DNA from: Macrothele yani
Lineage: Eukaryota > Arthropoda > Arachnida > Araneae > Macrothelidae
Direction of reading: 5' to 3'
Length of the DNA: 64,000 nt
Assembly (NCBI GenBank): GCA_039090855.1
Contig: CM077001.1
Coordinates: 120,716,922-120,780,921 of the forward strand
How positions within the stretch are numbered: the stretch's first letter is position 1; the number at the start of each line of letters is the position of its first letter. Of the stretch, positions 41,903-52,521 are shown one piece after another. A program made the translations under genes and the position numbers. Below the pieces are notes generated by a model. It did no database searches. It was not told the origin of the DNA and was given only the letters and a program-made list of their open reading frames with translations.

Positions 41903-42125
41903 GCCGCCCCGATGGCGCAGTGGTCTAAGGCGCTGGCCTCTGATCATTCGTCCGTATGGGGTCCGGGTTTGAATCCCGATCAGGCATGGATGTTGTGTTT
42001 GTCTTACGGCACTGGTTCTTTCCCTTCCCTGGAACCAGTGACCCAAAAATAGGGACGGGTGACTGCTTATAGCACATTTGAGTTGCTCACGGTGGTCGTT
42101 AAACCTCCAATCAAAAAAAAAAAAA
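41903..42125 (+). mobile_element. tRNA-derived SINE, copy 4
   Basis: Starts gccgccccgatggcgcagtg, B box ggtttgaatcc, body as in copy 1, ends caatc plus A13. aacatga flanks both sides (about 41896-41902 and 42124-42130), a short possible target duplication. Confidence 0.9.
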
Positions 42126-42442
42126 CATGATAAAGTTTTGTTACAATCGAAGTTTTTTGCATAAGTTATGACGCAAAAGGGCGATGGAATGGATCCCGCT
42201 CCTATGTCCTGACCTTTGATCCCATTTCGTCCATTTTCTATAGGGTTTGTCCCCAGTTGTCCTCTACCACATATCAAAATTTGAACGAAATCGAACCTGT
42301 TTTACGAGAGTTATCGTACAGACAGACAGACACAGACGGACAAAGCTGGAGCATATACGCTTCTTCAACCTATATAGTTGGAAAGCGTAAAAAAGAAAAC
42401 ACGTATGGTAGGTCAAGGTGGGAGCCGAACACGGCTCACCGA

Positions 42443-42655
42443 TTTTTTTTAACAGGAGGTTTAACGACCCTCGTGAGCAACTCAGTGGGTTATAAGCAGT
42501 TGCCCGTCCCTAACTTAGAGTCACTAGTTCCAGGGAAGGGAGAGAGCCAGCGCCGTAAGACAAACACAACATCCATGCCTCACCGGGATTCGAACCCTTC
42601 TCGGACGAATGATCAGAAGCGATCGCTTATACCATTGCGCCACTGAGACAGTCAC
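42443..42655 (-). mobile_element. tRNA-derived SINE, copy 5
   Basis: Minus-strand copy with the poly(A) as T8, body and B box (ggttcgaatcc, with a small deletion after it). The head reads tgtctcagtggcgcaatggt and is more diverged than in copy 4. Confidence 0.85.
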
Positions 42656-43645
42656 GGATCATCCATGCTATTATAGAGATGAGCGAAGGCTATCCTGTAT
42701 GCTGCGAACAACAGGAGGGATACTGTTACGAGGATTTCATATAGGAAATTTAGATAATGATATTAAGCCCATCCTCGTAACACATTTTCTATATCGCCAT
42801 TTATTTTTCTTTGTTTAATCGTGCATGAGAGCTACCTTGTCATTTCCTTTACTTATCTGCATAAAGCAATCTTTGGATGGACGTCTCGTTGTCCCATATG
42901 CAGACACCTTTCTCAGGGATTTGACAATGAGACCAGCATTCAGCAGGATTCACCTCTGTTTTGCATAGACACATTTGGTGGTCGAGAGCCATTCTTAGAT
43001 TCTCGGGATCTTTGATCGCGCTTCCGAAAAAAGAGGCCGCATTTTAGAAGCCCTTCCGAGCACTTAGCTTTGATTAGTGGACACCGCCTTTCTCAGGCCC
43101 TGGAGACAGGAGGCGACTGAAGGATTGCTTGCAGATAGTGGGATAGTTTTTTAGGCATTTTTGTCGATCGGAAGGCGAGTCCAAGGGGAGAAGCGAGAGA
43201 GAAAAGATTGGAACTAGTGGAAGGGCGTGAAGTATGTGTCCCGAGCTCCGAAAGCAGGAGTTCAGCGTACGTCGAGGAAATATGCATTTGAGCTAGCCGA
43301 GGACTGAGTAGTCTAATAACCGAGAAGTGAGATATTTTAGGAAAGCAGACGTAAGAAACATAGAAGGAAATAAAGGCTATAATCGCGAAATTAGGAATTT
43401 TAGTCAACGGAGTAAAACCCTAGGATAGCCTCAGTCAGTTATGTTAAAGAAAATAAATGTTATTAGAAATAATTTATGCCCTCCATTCAATACTTTCAAG
43501 TTTGTTTATCTCGAGTTAGCAAACGAGAAATGTATTTATCATTCTGTATATTTTTGCAATAAGTACAATATGAGTTATCTTCGGCAGTAACATATAACAA
43601 TTATTATTTTTGTATAAGATAAAGATATATCGCCGAACCCTTTTA
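42656..43645. other. No recognisable feature
   Basis: Several short open frames, none with a known motif or a homologue in the window. Confidence 0.35.
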
Positions 43646-44450
43646 GAATACTGTGGCGCAACTCGCCGGCAATTTGAATGATGGTGACGGGAGTAATGTG
43701 TCACAACGCACGTTATACTCCAGTCGAACACTACTGAAAAGGGGGCTTCGTAGCCGCAGGCAGCTCCCGAGTGGCCATGCTTACAATGGGCACGCGAGCA
43801 TGAAAATTTGACCTTGAATGATTTGAAGAAAGTCGTCTGGTCAGATGAATCTCGTTTCCTGTTGCACCACGTGGACGGTGCAACAGAAAACGAGATGTGT
43901 CATTTGCCTGGTAGAAGTGTTGACACCTGGATGCACCGTGTGCGTTATTTGCCTGGTAGAAGTGTCGGCACCTGGATGCACCGTGTGCGTTATTTGCCTG
44001 GTAGAAGTGTCGGCACCTGGATGCACCGTGTGCGTCATTTGCCTGGTAGAAGTGTTGACACCTGGATGCACCGTGTGCGTCATTTGCCTGGTAGAAGTGT
44101 TGACACCTGGATGCACCGTGTGCGTCATTTGCCTGGTAGAAGTGTTGGCACCTGGATGCACCGTGTGCGTCATTTGCCTGGTAGAAGTGTCGGCACCTGG
44201 ATGCACCGTGTGCGTGATTTGCCTGGTAGAAGTGTTGGCACCTGGATGCACCATGTGCGTCATTTGCCTGGTAGAAGTGTTGGCACCTGAATGCACCATG
44301 TGCGTCATTTGCCTAGTAGAAGTGTTGGCACCTGGATGCACCGTGTGCGTCATTTGCCTGGTAGAAGTGTTGGCACCAGGATGCACCGCGGGACGAAATC
44401 ATGCCGGTGGAGGAAGTGCAGTGCTTTGGACAATATTGTGCAAAAAACTA
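43646..44450 (+). pseudogene. Tc1 transposase fragment (family C) with a 45-bp minisatellite inside
   Basis: Reads TLRQLAGNLNDGDGSNVSQR and RTLLKRGLRSRRQLP (DNA-binding part), then LNDLKKVVWSDESRFLLHHV with the first catalytic D, then the 45-bp array (43902-44385), then CTAGRNHAGGGSAVLW, the CTVGRKQAGGG segment that in the intact family follows soon after the first D. The catalytic remainder is absent. The array therefore grew between two conserved coding blocks. Confidence 0.85.
43902..44385 (+). repeat. 45-bp minisatellite, about 11 copies, in transposase coding sequence
   Basis: Unit catttgcctggtagaagtgt + t/c + (g/c)(a/g)cacctggatgcaccgtg + tgcgt. Because 45 is a multiple of three, all frames stay open and give a 15-residue repeat such as HLPGRSVGTWMHRVR on the plus strand. 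Three overlapping long open frames here are this artefact. Variation is a few substitutions per copy. Confidence 0.95.
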
Positions 44451-44739
44451 TGACGCAGAGGCGCAGCTGGAGGGGCGGCCGCCCCGGGAGCAGCAAAAGT
44501 CAACGCAAAAAACCACTGCTTGCAATGTGACAAAAATTGGGATTGAACACTTTTTACACCTGTTTCTACTATACAGTTGTTTTCGTGCCTTACTTTATCA
44601 TTTGCCCATTCACAGAATTTGCTGAAGATATGTTTCGCCAGTTTAGTTAACCTTGACAGCTTAAAATTCTGATTTCTTCTTCAAAATGTTCAGGAGATGT
44701 TAATTACTCGTATTTAGAAATAAAGGCGGTGCTGTATAT

Positions 44740-45814
44740 ACGCCGATGAGCAATTAACATTATGATCGCCTACGTAATAAGCTATAGGATCCCCTTTAAC
44801 CCGCAAAATTCGGAAGGCCAGGGCATTAACTGAAAGTCCTCGAACCACTCCTTGAGGATTCCTGTTCCTCGAACCACTCCTTGAGGATTCTGGCAGTGTG
44901 GCATGGCGCATTATCCTGTTGGTAATGGCCATCGCCAGCCGGGAACACAGTTGCCATGAATGTGAACTTACAACGATGTCCAGATACCTGACAGCTTTCA
45001 GGGATTGTGCTATTGGCATAATGAGGCCTAAAGGGTTCCAAGAAAGCATAGCCCACAACATTACACGGTCGCCGGCCTGTTTCCGCCCAACAGTGCATCT
45101 AAGTGCCACAGCCTCCGTTGGTAATCGGCGTATCCGCGCTCAGCCGTCTACGTGACTCACCAGGAATCTTGATTCGTCAGACCAGGCCACTTTCTTCCAA
45201 TCATCCACGGTCCAATCTCAATGATCTTGGGCCCATTTCATGCGTTGTTGGCAATGACGTGCAGTGAGTATGGGTACCCGGATGGGTTTTCGGATACGCA
45301 GAGCCCATGCGCAGAAAGCTACGATGAACTGTGTGCTGCGACACATTGCCTTGTTCACCACTGTTTCAGCTGCGGGTGATTTGTCGCACTGTGACCCTGA
45401 GGTTACAGTGAACAATGCGCGACAGTCTCCGCTTCCCTCTGGCATCAATGAGCTGCGGACGGCTGTGCGACGGTTCGTTGTTTGGCCACCTGTGCTCCAC
45501 TTTTGATACGTACTCACTGCAGTGGCACTTGAACAACCCACATACCGTGCCGTTTTCGATACCGTAGATCCTCCGGTGGAGGAAGGATCTACGATATCGG
45601 ATACGATGCCATCACAATTTGTCCTTTATCAAACTCCAATAAATCGGCAACTTTTCTCATTCTGACTCCCAACACTCTACTAGCCGAAAGCTGGTCCTCG
45701 GGGTGTATATATATTAGCTACTCTGTGAACTTTCACCTGCGCCACCGCTAGGTCTCCAGACGCACTCATTTCTCTAGGCTGGGGGTGGTCATAATGAAAT
45801 GACTCATCGGTGTA
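44740..45814 (-). mobile_element. Tc1 element, family C, near complete
   Basis: Inverted ends tacgccgatgagcaattaac and tacaccgatgagtcatttca (minus) bound 1.07 kb. Minus-strand transposase segments: SATAVSTYQKWSTGGQTTNR, RIRKPIRVPILTARHCQQRM, then the SDESRF-type site near 45170, ALRCTVGRKQAGDRVMLWAM, GHYQQDNAPCHTARILKEWF (second D) and a short direct duplication of gaaccactccttgaggattc at about 44840-44890. The last part with the catalytic E is not recognised. Confidence 0.82.
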
Positions 45815-45836
45815 TAGTCCGTCCAATTAAAGAAGA

Positions 45837-45960
45837 AGCACGGCTTTCGTCGACAACAACGGAACCTGCGATTGTTCTTCAGTTGGGTACGTTGTATGAA
45901 GAAGATCACATTGTTGAAGATTCTCTGGGGGCTATTCGATAATTACTGTGGCTGAGAGTC
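45837..45960 (+). repeat. Dispersed segment shared with 20754-20890
   Basis: Inverted relative to the 20.8-kb copy; shares tctgggggctattcgataat and gtcgacaacaacgg. Peptide TLLKILWGLFDNYCG is kept in one frame. Confidence 0.45.
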
Positions 45961-46130
45961 GCGCGATTATACATATAGCAGAAACCCACGTTCTGTAGGT
46001 CTTTGTGGAAACGAGGGAGGGGTGGTTTGTACTGGTCCTTGAAAAAACCACAAATTATTGCTCTCAATATTTTCTTCATTCCTTCCAATTTCTTCCCATC
46101 TGAAGTTTCGGATCCATTTTTGTGTGCTTA

Positions 46131-46132
<2 letters not shown>

Positions 46133-46202
<70 letters not shown>
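46133..46202. repeat. (CT)n microsatellite, ~35 repeats
   Basis: Perfect CT repeats next to the mariner left end. Confidence 0.97.
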
Positions 46203-46206
<4 letters not shown>

Positions 46207-46339
46207 CAGTAGTATATGTACAAAGGTTGTACCGAAAGTGATGCAAAAGTGTGCATAACTTTTTTATTAAGTGACAGAGGTCGTTCAAATTGCACATGTT
46301 GGTAGAGTAACTCTTTCTCTATACAAAGGTCTCTCGAAT

Positions 46340-47500
46340 CCTCTTTGAAAAATAGAGGTGTAAATTGTTGTACCCACTTCTTCACAGCCACTTTCACCTC
46401 GTCTGTGTCATCAAATCGTTATCCCCAGAGACTGTGCTTCGTTGGACCGAACAGGTGGACGTCGGAGAGCGTCAGATCTGGGCTGTACGGTGGATGGGGG
46501 ACCACCGACCAGCCTAATCTCCTGATCGCCTGATTTGTTGCCAAAGATGTGTGTGGCCTCGCATTGCCATGGTGAATGTGGATTCTTTTTTTATTCTCGT
46601 TCGGTCTGTTCCTCCTTAGCGCTTCTCTAAGTTTCTTGAGTGTCTCAATGTACCGCTCGCTGGTCACGGTACGGCCACGTTCCAGAAAATCAAGGAGAAT
46701 AACACCCTTGTCATCCAAAAAATCAGTCACCATGACTTTCGGTGCTGATCGCTGGCTCTTGAACTCTTTAAGGTCTCGGTGAAAAGGTGTGACCCCATTC
46801 CTTGGATTGATTCTTCGTTTCCAGATTATAAAGATACGCCCACGTTTCAACCCCTGTCACAAGATCGGTGAAAAGATGTGACGCTATTCCTTGGGTTGAT
46901 TCTTCGTTTCCGGATTGTAAAGATACGCCCACGTTTCATCCCGTGTCACAAGATCGGTGAAAAGGTGTGACGCCATTCCTTGGATTGATTCTTCGTTTCC
47001 AGATTATAAAGATACGCCCACGTTTCAACCCCTGTCACAAGATCGGTGAAAAGATGTGACGCTATTCCTTGGGTTGATTTTTCGTTTCCACATTGTAAAG
47101 ATACGTCCACGTTTCATCCCCTGTCACAAGATCGAAAAAAAAAAGTGTCTTCACTGGCTTCAAATGCTTTCGGCAGATCACACCCTAAGTTTTCCACGAT
47201 CTTCTGTGTGGCATTGTGATCACATTCCAGTTGTGCAACAAGATCACGGATTGTGACTCGTCTCTCCGCGCGAATCAATTCATCCACTCGCTGACGATTC
47301 GTGTCAATCGTCGCAAATGATGGTCTCCCACTGCGTAGTTTGTCTTTAATGCTGGTTTCTCCTTCTTTAAACTTCTTCAACCATCTGTGCACATTGCTCT
47401 TGTCAATGATGTCATCTCCGCAAAAATTTTGTAGCCTTCTTTGGATAGCCTGCACCATTCCTTCGTCAAGAACTCAATGACGGCACGTTGCTTCTGCTTG
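46340..47500 (-). pseudogene. Mariner transposase disrupted by an 89-bp array
   Basis: N-terminal part MVQAIQRRLQNFCGDDIIDK with SNVHRWLKKFKEGETSIKDK and VTIRDLVAQLECDHNATQKI lies at 47114-47458. The first catalytic site reads LVTGVETWAYLYNLETKNQS (D to V). KVMVTDFLDDKGVILLDFLE, HHGNARPHTS (HDN changed to HGN) and PYSPDLTLSDVHLFGP follow at 46419-46700, and VKVAVKKWVQQFTPLFFKED near 46340-46400. Two catalytic residues are lost, as in the 36.8-kb copy (D to G at the second is shared), so that change may predate both copies. Confidence 0.87.
46776..47131 (-). repeat. 89-bp tandem array, four copies, in mariner coding sequence
   Basis: tcggtgaaaaggtgtgac recurs at 46776, 46865, 46954 and 47043, exactly 89 bp apart. 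The unit spans the region around the first catalytic motif. 89 is not a multiple of three, so the array destroys the frame. Copies 1 and 3, and 2 and 4, are most alike, suggesting duplication of a two-unit block. Confidence 0.93.
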
Positions 47501-47639
47501 GAATACATTATTTACCTGCAATGAAGAAGGGTTATTATCGAGGAAGAGTTACTCTACCGACATGTGCAATTTGAACGCCCTCTATCAGTTAATAAAAATG
47601 ATATTCCCACTTTTGTATTACTTTCGGTATAACCCTCGC

Positions 47640-48080
47640 ATATAAAAGGGAAACACAGGTCGTGACGTGGGCGTAATATTTTTTGGTTTGCCCCAGGTGT
47701 CGAAAGGCCTATTTGCGCCTCTACGACGTCTACCACCTATACCTAAACATCATTGCAAACCACGTACATCATTTCATGGCAACGGTATCCCCCTGCAGTC
47801 GTGCCTTCTTTCAGCAGAATGATGCGCCATGCCATTCTTCCCGGAGTTTTCGAGAATGATTCGTGGAACTTCTAGCCCTGGCCTCCGAATTCCCGAGACA
47901 TCAATCCAGTCGAGCATCTGTGGTTTGTGTTGGAATAGCGAATCCGATGTGCGTCGGCCCAACTACGTATTAAAGGATCTGCTTGTAACGTGTTGGTACC
48001 ACATACCACAAGACACCTTTAGAAATCTTGTAGTGTATATGCCTCGCCGGGTAAGAGCTGTTTTGGCTCTTCGGTGTATA
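47640..48080 (+). pseudogene. Tc1 transposase C-terminal fragment
   Basis: Reads NIIANHVHHFMATVSPC, then FFQQNDAPCHSSRSF where FQQDNAPCH is usual, then RDINPVEHLWFVLE with the catalytic E, and VYMPRRVRAVLALR near the end. The N-terminal half is missing. It is cut on the right by the next element (48083). Confidence 0.75.
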
Positions 48081-48082
48081 TA

Positions 48083-49290
48083 CAGGATGCCCATAAAGTC
48101 TTTCCCTCATTACAAAAATTAATATAAAAATAGTATTACAGGTACAAGAAAGGGATTACACGACCATGATGGTGCAAAAATAAAGGTTTTTTTTCAGCGT
48201 CCACATGGACGATATTTGTGGCCCGGAGGACACCTGAGCGATATTCGATTTCACGCCATGTTTTGTTTAACATCTCAGCAGAGATAGAGCCAATGACGTC
48301 CGTTATTCTGCTCTTTAACGTCTCGACATCGGGCTAGAGTAAACTTGGTCTTTCACATAACCCCACAGGAAAAAGTCTAGTTGGGTTATGTCGGGCGATC
48401 GAGGTGGCCATGTCTTGGGGCTGTCGCGACCAACCCATCTGTCCGGAAATGCGGCATTCAGGAACTCACGAACCATCATTGACCAATGTGGTAGGGCACC
48501 GTCTTGTTGGAAAATAACCGAAGGTTAGAATGCATGCAACTATGGTGCTACAAAAAGTTCCAGCATGTCCAGGTACACGTTACATGTTAATGTAGGCTCT
48601 GTAAAAAAAAGAAGGGTCTGATGATTCTTTCATGCATCAGGCCTCACCATACGTTCAGTTTCGGGCTAGCCCTCTGTTGTTCGATGACATAATGGGGATT
48701 TTCTGATCCCCAGATTTGCATATTGTGTATGTTTACTGTACCAGAACCGCGGAATGTGGCTTCATCTGAGAAACAGACACGGTGCAGATAATCACTATCA
48801 TGAGCTATGCGCTGCAACATCTCCGTCGCAAATGCAGCACGGCGAGGCCGGTCGTCAGGCAGAAGAGCTTTAACGATCTGTACCTTATAAGCATACAGAT
48901 GAAGACGTTTGTGTAAACTTTTGTGAACCGTGGCACGGGGAATCCCAGTTTCCAGTGAAGCACGAAGAATGGATTTCCTGGGGCTTCGCAGAAACGTCTC
49001 CTGAACAACTGCAGCTGTCTCTTGTGTAACGGGTAGTCGGCTCGCTCGGGGGAGATCGCCAACATTACCCATCGCTTTAAATTTTTCATACCAAGCTTTA
49101 ATGCATTTTTGGTCCGGTGGTGATCGTCTGTACTCTTTTCTGAAATAACGCTGGACAATAACCGCCGATTTGGTTTCATTGAACCACAACACGCACGCCG
49201 CTTTTTCTTGCATGGACGCCATTATCGATGAAATGCTCCTCTTATTCAGCCGTAGAGCTCACCTAAAGAGGGGGGGGAGACTTTATGAGT
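48083..49290 (-). mobile_element. Tc1/mariner-related element with a DUF4817-type HTH transposase
   Basis: Ends are short inverted repeats (ggatgcccataaagtctttc on the left; ggcagcactcataaagtctc inverted on the right). One minus-strand gene fills it. It is inserted at the end of a Tc1 fragment. Confidence 0.7.
48310..49222 (-). pseudogene. Transposase with N-terminal HTH (DUF4817-like) and DDD-type core
   Basis: 192 codons are open from MASMQEKAACVLWFNETKSA (49222): VQRYFRKEYRRSPPDQKCIK, RSPRKSILRASLETGIPRAT (helix-turn-helix), VCFSDEATFRGSGTVNIHNM (first D) and PHYVIEQQRASPKLNVW. A TGA at 48646-48644 and a frameshift in the A/T run near 48607 break it. Then VYLDMLELFVAP, IFQQDGALPHWSMMVREFLN (second D), FPDRWVGRDSPKTWPPRSPD and ITQLDFFLWGYVKDQVY (third D). 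The pattern matches mariner-related transposases annotated in insects with DUF4817. The C-terminal end is unclear. Confidence 0.82.
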
Positions 49291-49379
49291 GCTGCCATAT
49301 TATGTTGCCAACCATTTTATTTTAACTTATATAGATTTTTTTATATTAATTATTGTAATGTGGGAAAGACTTAAGGACA

Positions 49380-50638
49380 CAGCGGCGGATTTACGACTAG
49401 GCCAACTAGGCCGCGGCCTAGGGACCGCAGTCTCTAGAGAGCCGCAGGTGTAGAAGCTAGAAAAAACAGAGAGAGATATAAAAAATGAAATACTTGTTTT
49501 TTTGTATAATTTGTCCACGATAGAAAATGACGAAATCCGAATAAAAGCTTTTGTTTTGGCCGAAAAATACAAAACAGACATAGGTCAAGACTCCGGAGAA
49601 GAGGGCGTGCACTTTAAAGAGTTTGTCAAGGAGTTAGATTTTGGTGAGAAAACCACGATTAACACTCTTAAGGCTTATCCGCGACAAACAGCTAATAACA
49701 CTATTTCCAAACTTGGATACAGCTTTAAGAATTATTTTGTGCATGATGACGACAAATGCATCAGGGGAAAGGTCCTTTAGCATTTTAAAAAGAATAAACA
49801 ACTATTTAATAAATTCAAACACAGACTCAAAGTTATCTAGTTTTGTTGCCAATGCAGAATTGTTCAAAAATTTAGATTTTGATGATCTAATTAAAGACTT
49901 TTCTTCTATTAAAACCCCTCAAGTTGATGTGTGATCATTGTTAAATCTATACCCAGCTCTGAGCTCATGCAGTTCATTTATTGTTTAATTATTGTACTAA
50001 CTCACTCATAACTACTTTTGTCTTTTAGGTTTAGTTGTATTTGTATACATGTATATTAGAAATAAGGGTTTCATTTTATAAAGTATAGCAAGAACTGAGT
50101 ACTCATATATACTTGTAGTAGATTACTTATTTAAGCTTATGATTCCATTTTTCTTATGTACAAATAAATCAAACTTGTAAAAAAATGTGTCAGTTTATAT
50201 CATTTCCCAAAACACCTTACAATTCATTTATGTATACTTTATTAATTTTTGTTGTTGTAATGCAATTTAAAAAAATCAAAACAAGAAATACTATTGTTTA
50301 CTTTCGTGTTATAAGAATGCATCGTGTGTCGGTTTCAAATGTAGGTCTAAGGTTTCAAAATGTGAAGTGTTGTTCCTGGATAAGCATGAACCTCTTTGTC
50401 TATGTTTACAAATATTTTTTTATAACCTTTAATTTAATAACAAGTTAAATCAAAATAATTTTTATTTAAATAAGACTTATTTAACAATAAAATTATACTG
50501 CCAATTATTCTTAACTTAAAGATAAGTTTATTAGAAAATCTTATAGGAGCAAATTCAGATATGGATGGCCTAGTGTGTGTGGGGGGGGGTCGCATAGAAA
50601 ATTTGGCCTGGGCCTCAAAAGCCTTAAATCCGGCACTG
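49380..50638 (+). mobile_element. hAT element with transposase 3' remnant
   Basis: Ends cagcggcggatttacgacta and, inverted, cagtgccggatttaaggctt. Flanks taaggaca (49372-49379) and tatggaca (50639-50646) match at 7 of 8. The termini are like those of the 17.9-kb element (gcggcctaggg...). 1.26 kb with part of the gene inside; the rest is AT-rich. Confidence 0.8.
49502..49934 (+). pseudogene. hAT transposase C-terminal (dimerisation) region
   Basis: First frame: MYNLSTIENDEIRIKAFVLA and EFVKELDFGEKTTINTLKAY. After a frame change near 49750: SGERSFSILKRINNYLINSN, which matches the A/S-x-E-R-S-F-S-x-L-K core of the hAT C-terminal dimerisation domain, and ANAELFKNLDFDDLIKDFSS before the stop at 49934. 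The BED finger and catalytic parts are absent. Confidence 0.82.
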
Positions 50639-50646
50639 TATGGACA

Positions 50647-51578
50647 CCGTGTCTATATTAATATAATTAATAGAGTGGCAACCCAAAAAATTTAAAAATG
50701 CTTAAACGCTGCGATAAGAGGTGCATTAAAATTAGCAGTAAAATCAAGACTAAACAAATTTTCATCTATGACCATATTTGAAATAAATATGGAGGTATTC
50801 ACGTTTTGAAACTCTAGATAAAAGAGCTCAGCTGATCTATAATAAATTGTGTTACTAACACCTTTTTTCTTACGCTGTCATTTAGCACTTATTGGTATCT
50901 ATCACATTCTCCTTTATTTATGTAATCCGTACAATTCATCGTTTAAAAAATAAAACTATGTACTTAACGACGAAATGCAATTATAATTAACACCATTAAT
51001 TCGATTTAAGAAATTAAAGCTGCAAAGCACCTGCTATGGCGTCTCAGTCCATAGGCTGCGATCTAGACGTGTAAATGATGGTGTTATGAAAAATTTCCCG
51101 AGCATTGCATCTGTGATGTAAAATCTGTCTCATTTACCATTGCTTTCTCACCACACTGTAGTCATAACCAGCAATTTGGCCTCTCGGTAGAATTATATAA
51201 ATAAATAAATACCGTATATCTAAGCAGTATTGACAGAGAATATCGATTCCATTACATTTTATCAGAACTGATGATCTCCTGATTAGTTTAGGAGTGTGCT
51301 ATTCAGCATGCCAAAGAAATGGCCCTCCGTCAGTCTACTAATAAGCAGTTTTTAGGAGTTAGTTGCCGAAGGCATCGCAAACTGAAGATTTTCAGATTAT
51401 GGAAGCGAAAGTTTCTAATGTGTACCAATAGAAAAACCCATGATGAAATTAATGATGTCTCAGAATCGACAACGACGTAAACATATGTAGCTGAAGACTG
51501 TCATTTGGCAGGGAAGAAAGGGGTAGGGAAGTGGGGGAAATGATCCAATAAGATATTTTTTTCTACAACAAGGAAGAT
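50647..51578. other. AT-rich stretch, no feature seen
   Basis: Only short open frames and no repeat relation to the rest of the window. Confidence 0.4.
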
Positions 51579-51591
51579 GACACCAAAATCT

Positions 51592-51786
51592 GCCGCCCCG
51601 GTGGCGCAGTGGTCTAAGCGATGGCCTCTGATCATTCGTCTGTAAGGGGACCGGGTTGGAATCCCGGTGAGGCATGGATGTTGTGTTTGTCTTACGGCAC
51701 TGGCTCTCTCCCTTCCCTGGAGCCAGTGACCCTAAATTAGGGACGGGCGACTGCTTATCCAATCAAAAAAAAAAAAAAAAAAAAAA
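51592..51786 (+). mobile_element. tRNA-derived SINE, copy 6, with 13-bp target duplication
   Basis: Starts gccgccccggtggcgcagtg; B box ggttggaatcc; body with an internal deletion of about 35 bp (gactgcttatccaatc joins early), then A20+. Target duplication gacaccaaaatct at 51579-51591 and 51787-51799 is perfect, so insertion is recent. Confidence 0.93.
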
Positions 51787-51889
51787 GACACCAAAATCTC
51801 GGGAGTAGTGGGCGAGTATATTTTGACAAAGATCTCAAATCTACTTCTTTAGTTTAGAGACACATTTTCTTTTAAATTGCGCAGTCAAT

Positions 51890-51961
51890 AGCATTCTTTA
51901 GAACAACGAAGATAACACCGATTTCTTTTTTTGTAATAAGCGCGTCTTTTGAATCCTTTCC

Positions 51962-51994
<33 letters not shown>

Positions 51995-52515
51995 TAAAAA
52001 ATATATATATATTTCGAAGCAGATGCTTCGAAGAAAAAGAGATCGCATTTGCAGCTACTGGGAAAAAAAAAAAAACCTGGCCATAATTTAAAATACGCAA
52101 AGTTATCAGTGTTCTTCACAGTCATGGGGGTCGCTGGACTAAAAATACTGGAGAAAGGGGGTGAACACGGCTTTATTTTTTTCTTACTTTGTGCTCTCAC
52201 TCCAATCCTCCCTCTTCCGTAATAAAAAAATAATTGCAGAATTTTAAATTTGTCACTTTTCTATTATTGCGTTTTATAAATTTGAATTAAAATAAGGGAA
52301 CTAATTTAATTTCACTTAGAACCAATTTGTAAACCACACGTTGCATACCCCCTGCAGGCTGAAGAGGCGAGGGGTATTTTCCAAACTTGAATTGGAGTTT
52401 TTTTCATCAGCATGTCTTTTTTGGACGAAGTATTTCTTTGCTCATTTGATCGAAATATGTTTAAAACAGAATTATGCAGTTACGCCTCTTAGTGGAAAAG
52501 CATTTTGTCCTATAA
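51890..52515 (+). repeat. Fragments of the CTCF-like repeat plus (AC)n
   Basis: 51899-51960 (gataacaccgatttcttttt, taagcgcgtcttttgaatcc) is the leader of the 8.3-kb element, cut by an (AC)n tract (51963-51992). 52400-52505 (tcttttttggacgaagtatt, ttacgcctcttagtggaaaa) resembles part of a unit with a decayed motif near 52482. Between them is unrelated sequence with short A runs. Confidence 0.5.
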
Positions 52516-52521
52516 ATATAT

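Larger units (their letters stand above)
46225..47634 (-). mobile_element. Mariner element with long TIRs and an internal tandem array
   Basis: Long terminal inverted repeats of about 100 bp (46225-46325 and 47532-47634; ggttgtaccgaaagtgatgc versus ggttataccgaaagtaatac) bound 1.41 kb. The same family gives the truncated copy at 36.8 kb. The excess over normal mariner length is caused by an 89-bp tandem array at 46776-47131. Confidence 0.9.

Noticed and set aside
43808..44453. Three overlapping long ORFs (160-202 codons) as a repetitive protein gene
   Set aside because: All come from a 45-bp tandem repeat whose length is a multiple of three, inside a Tc1 relic. No codon signal or independent start context.
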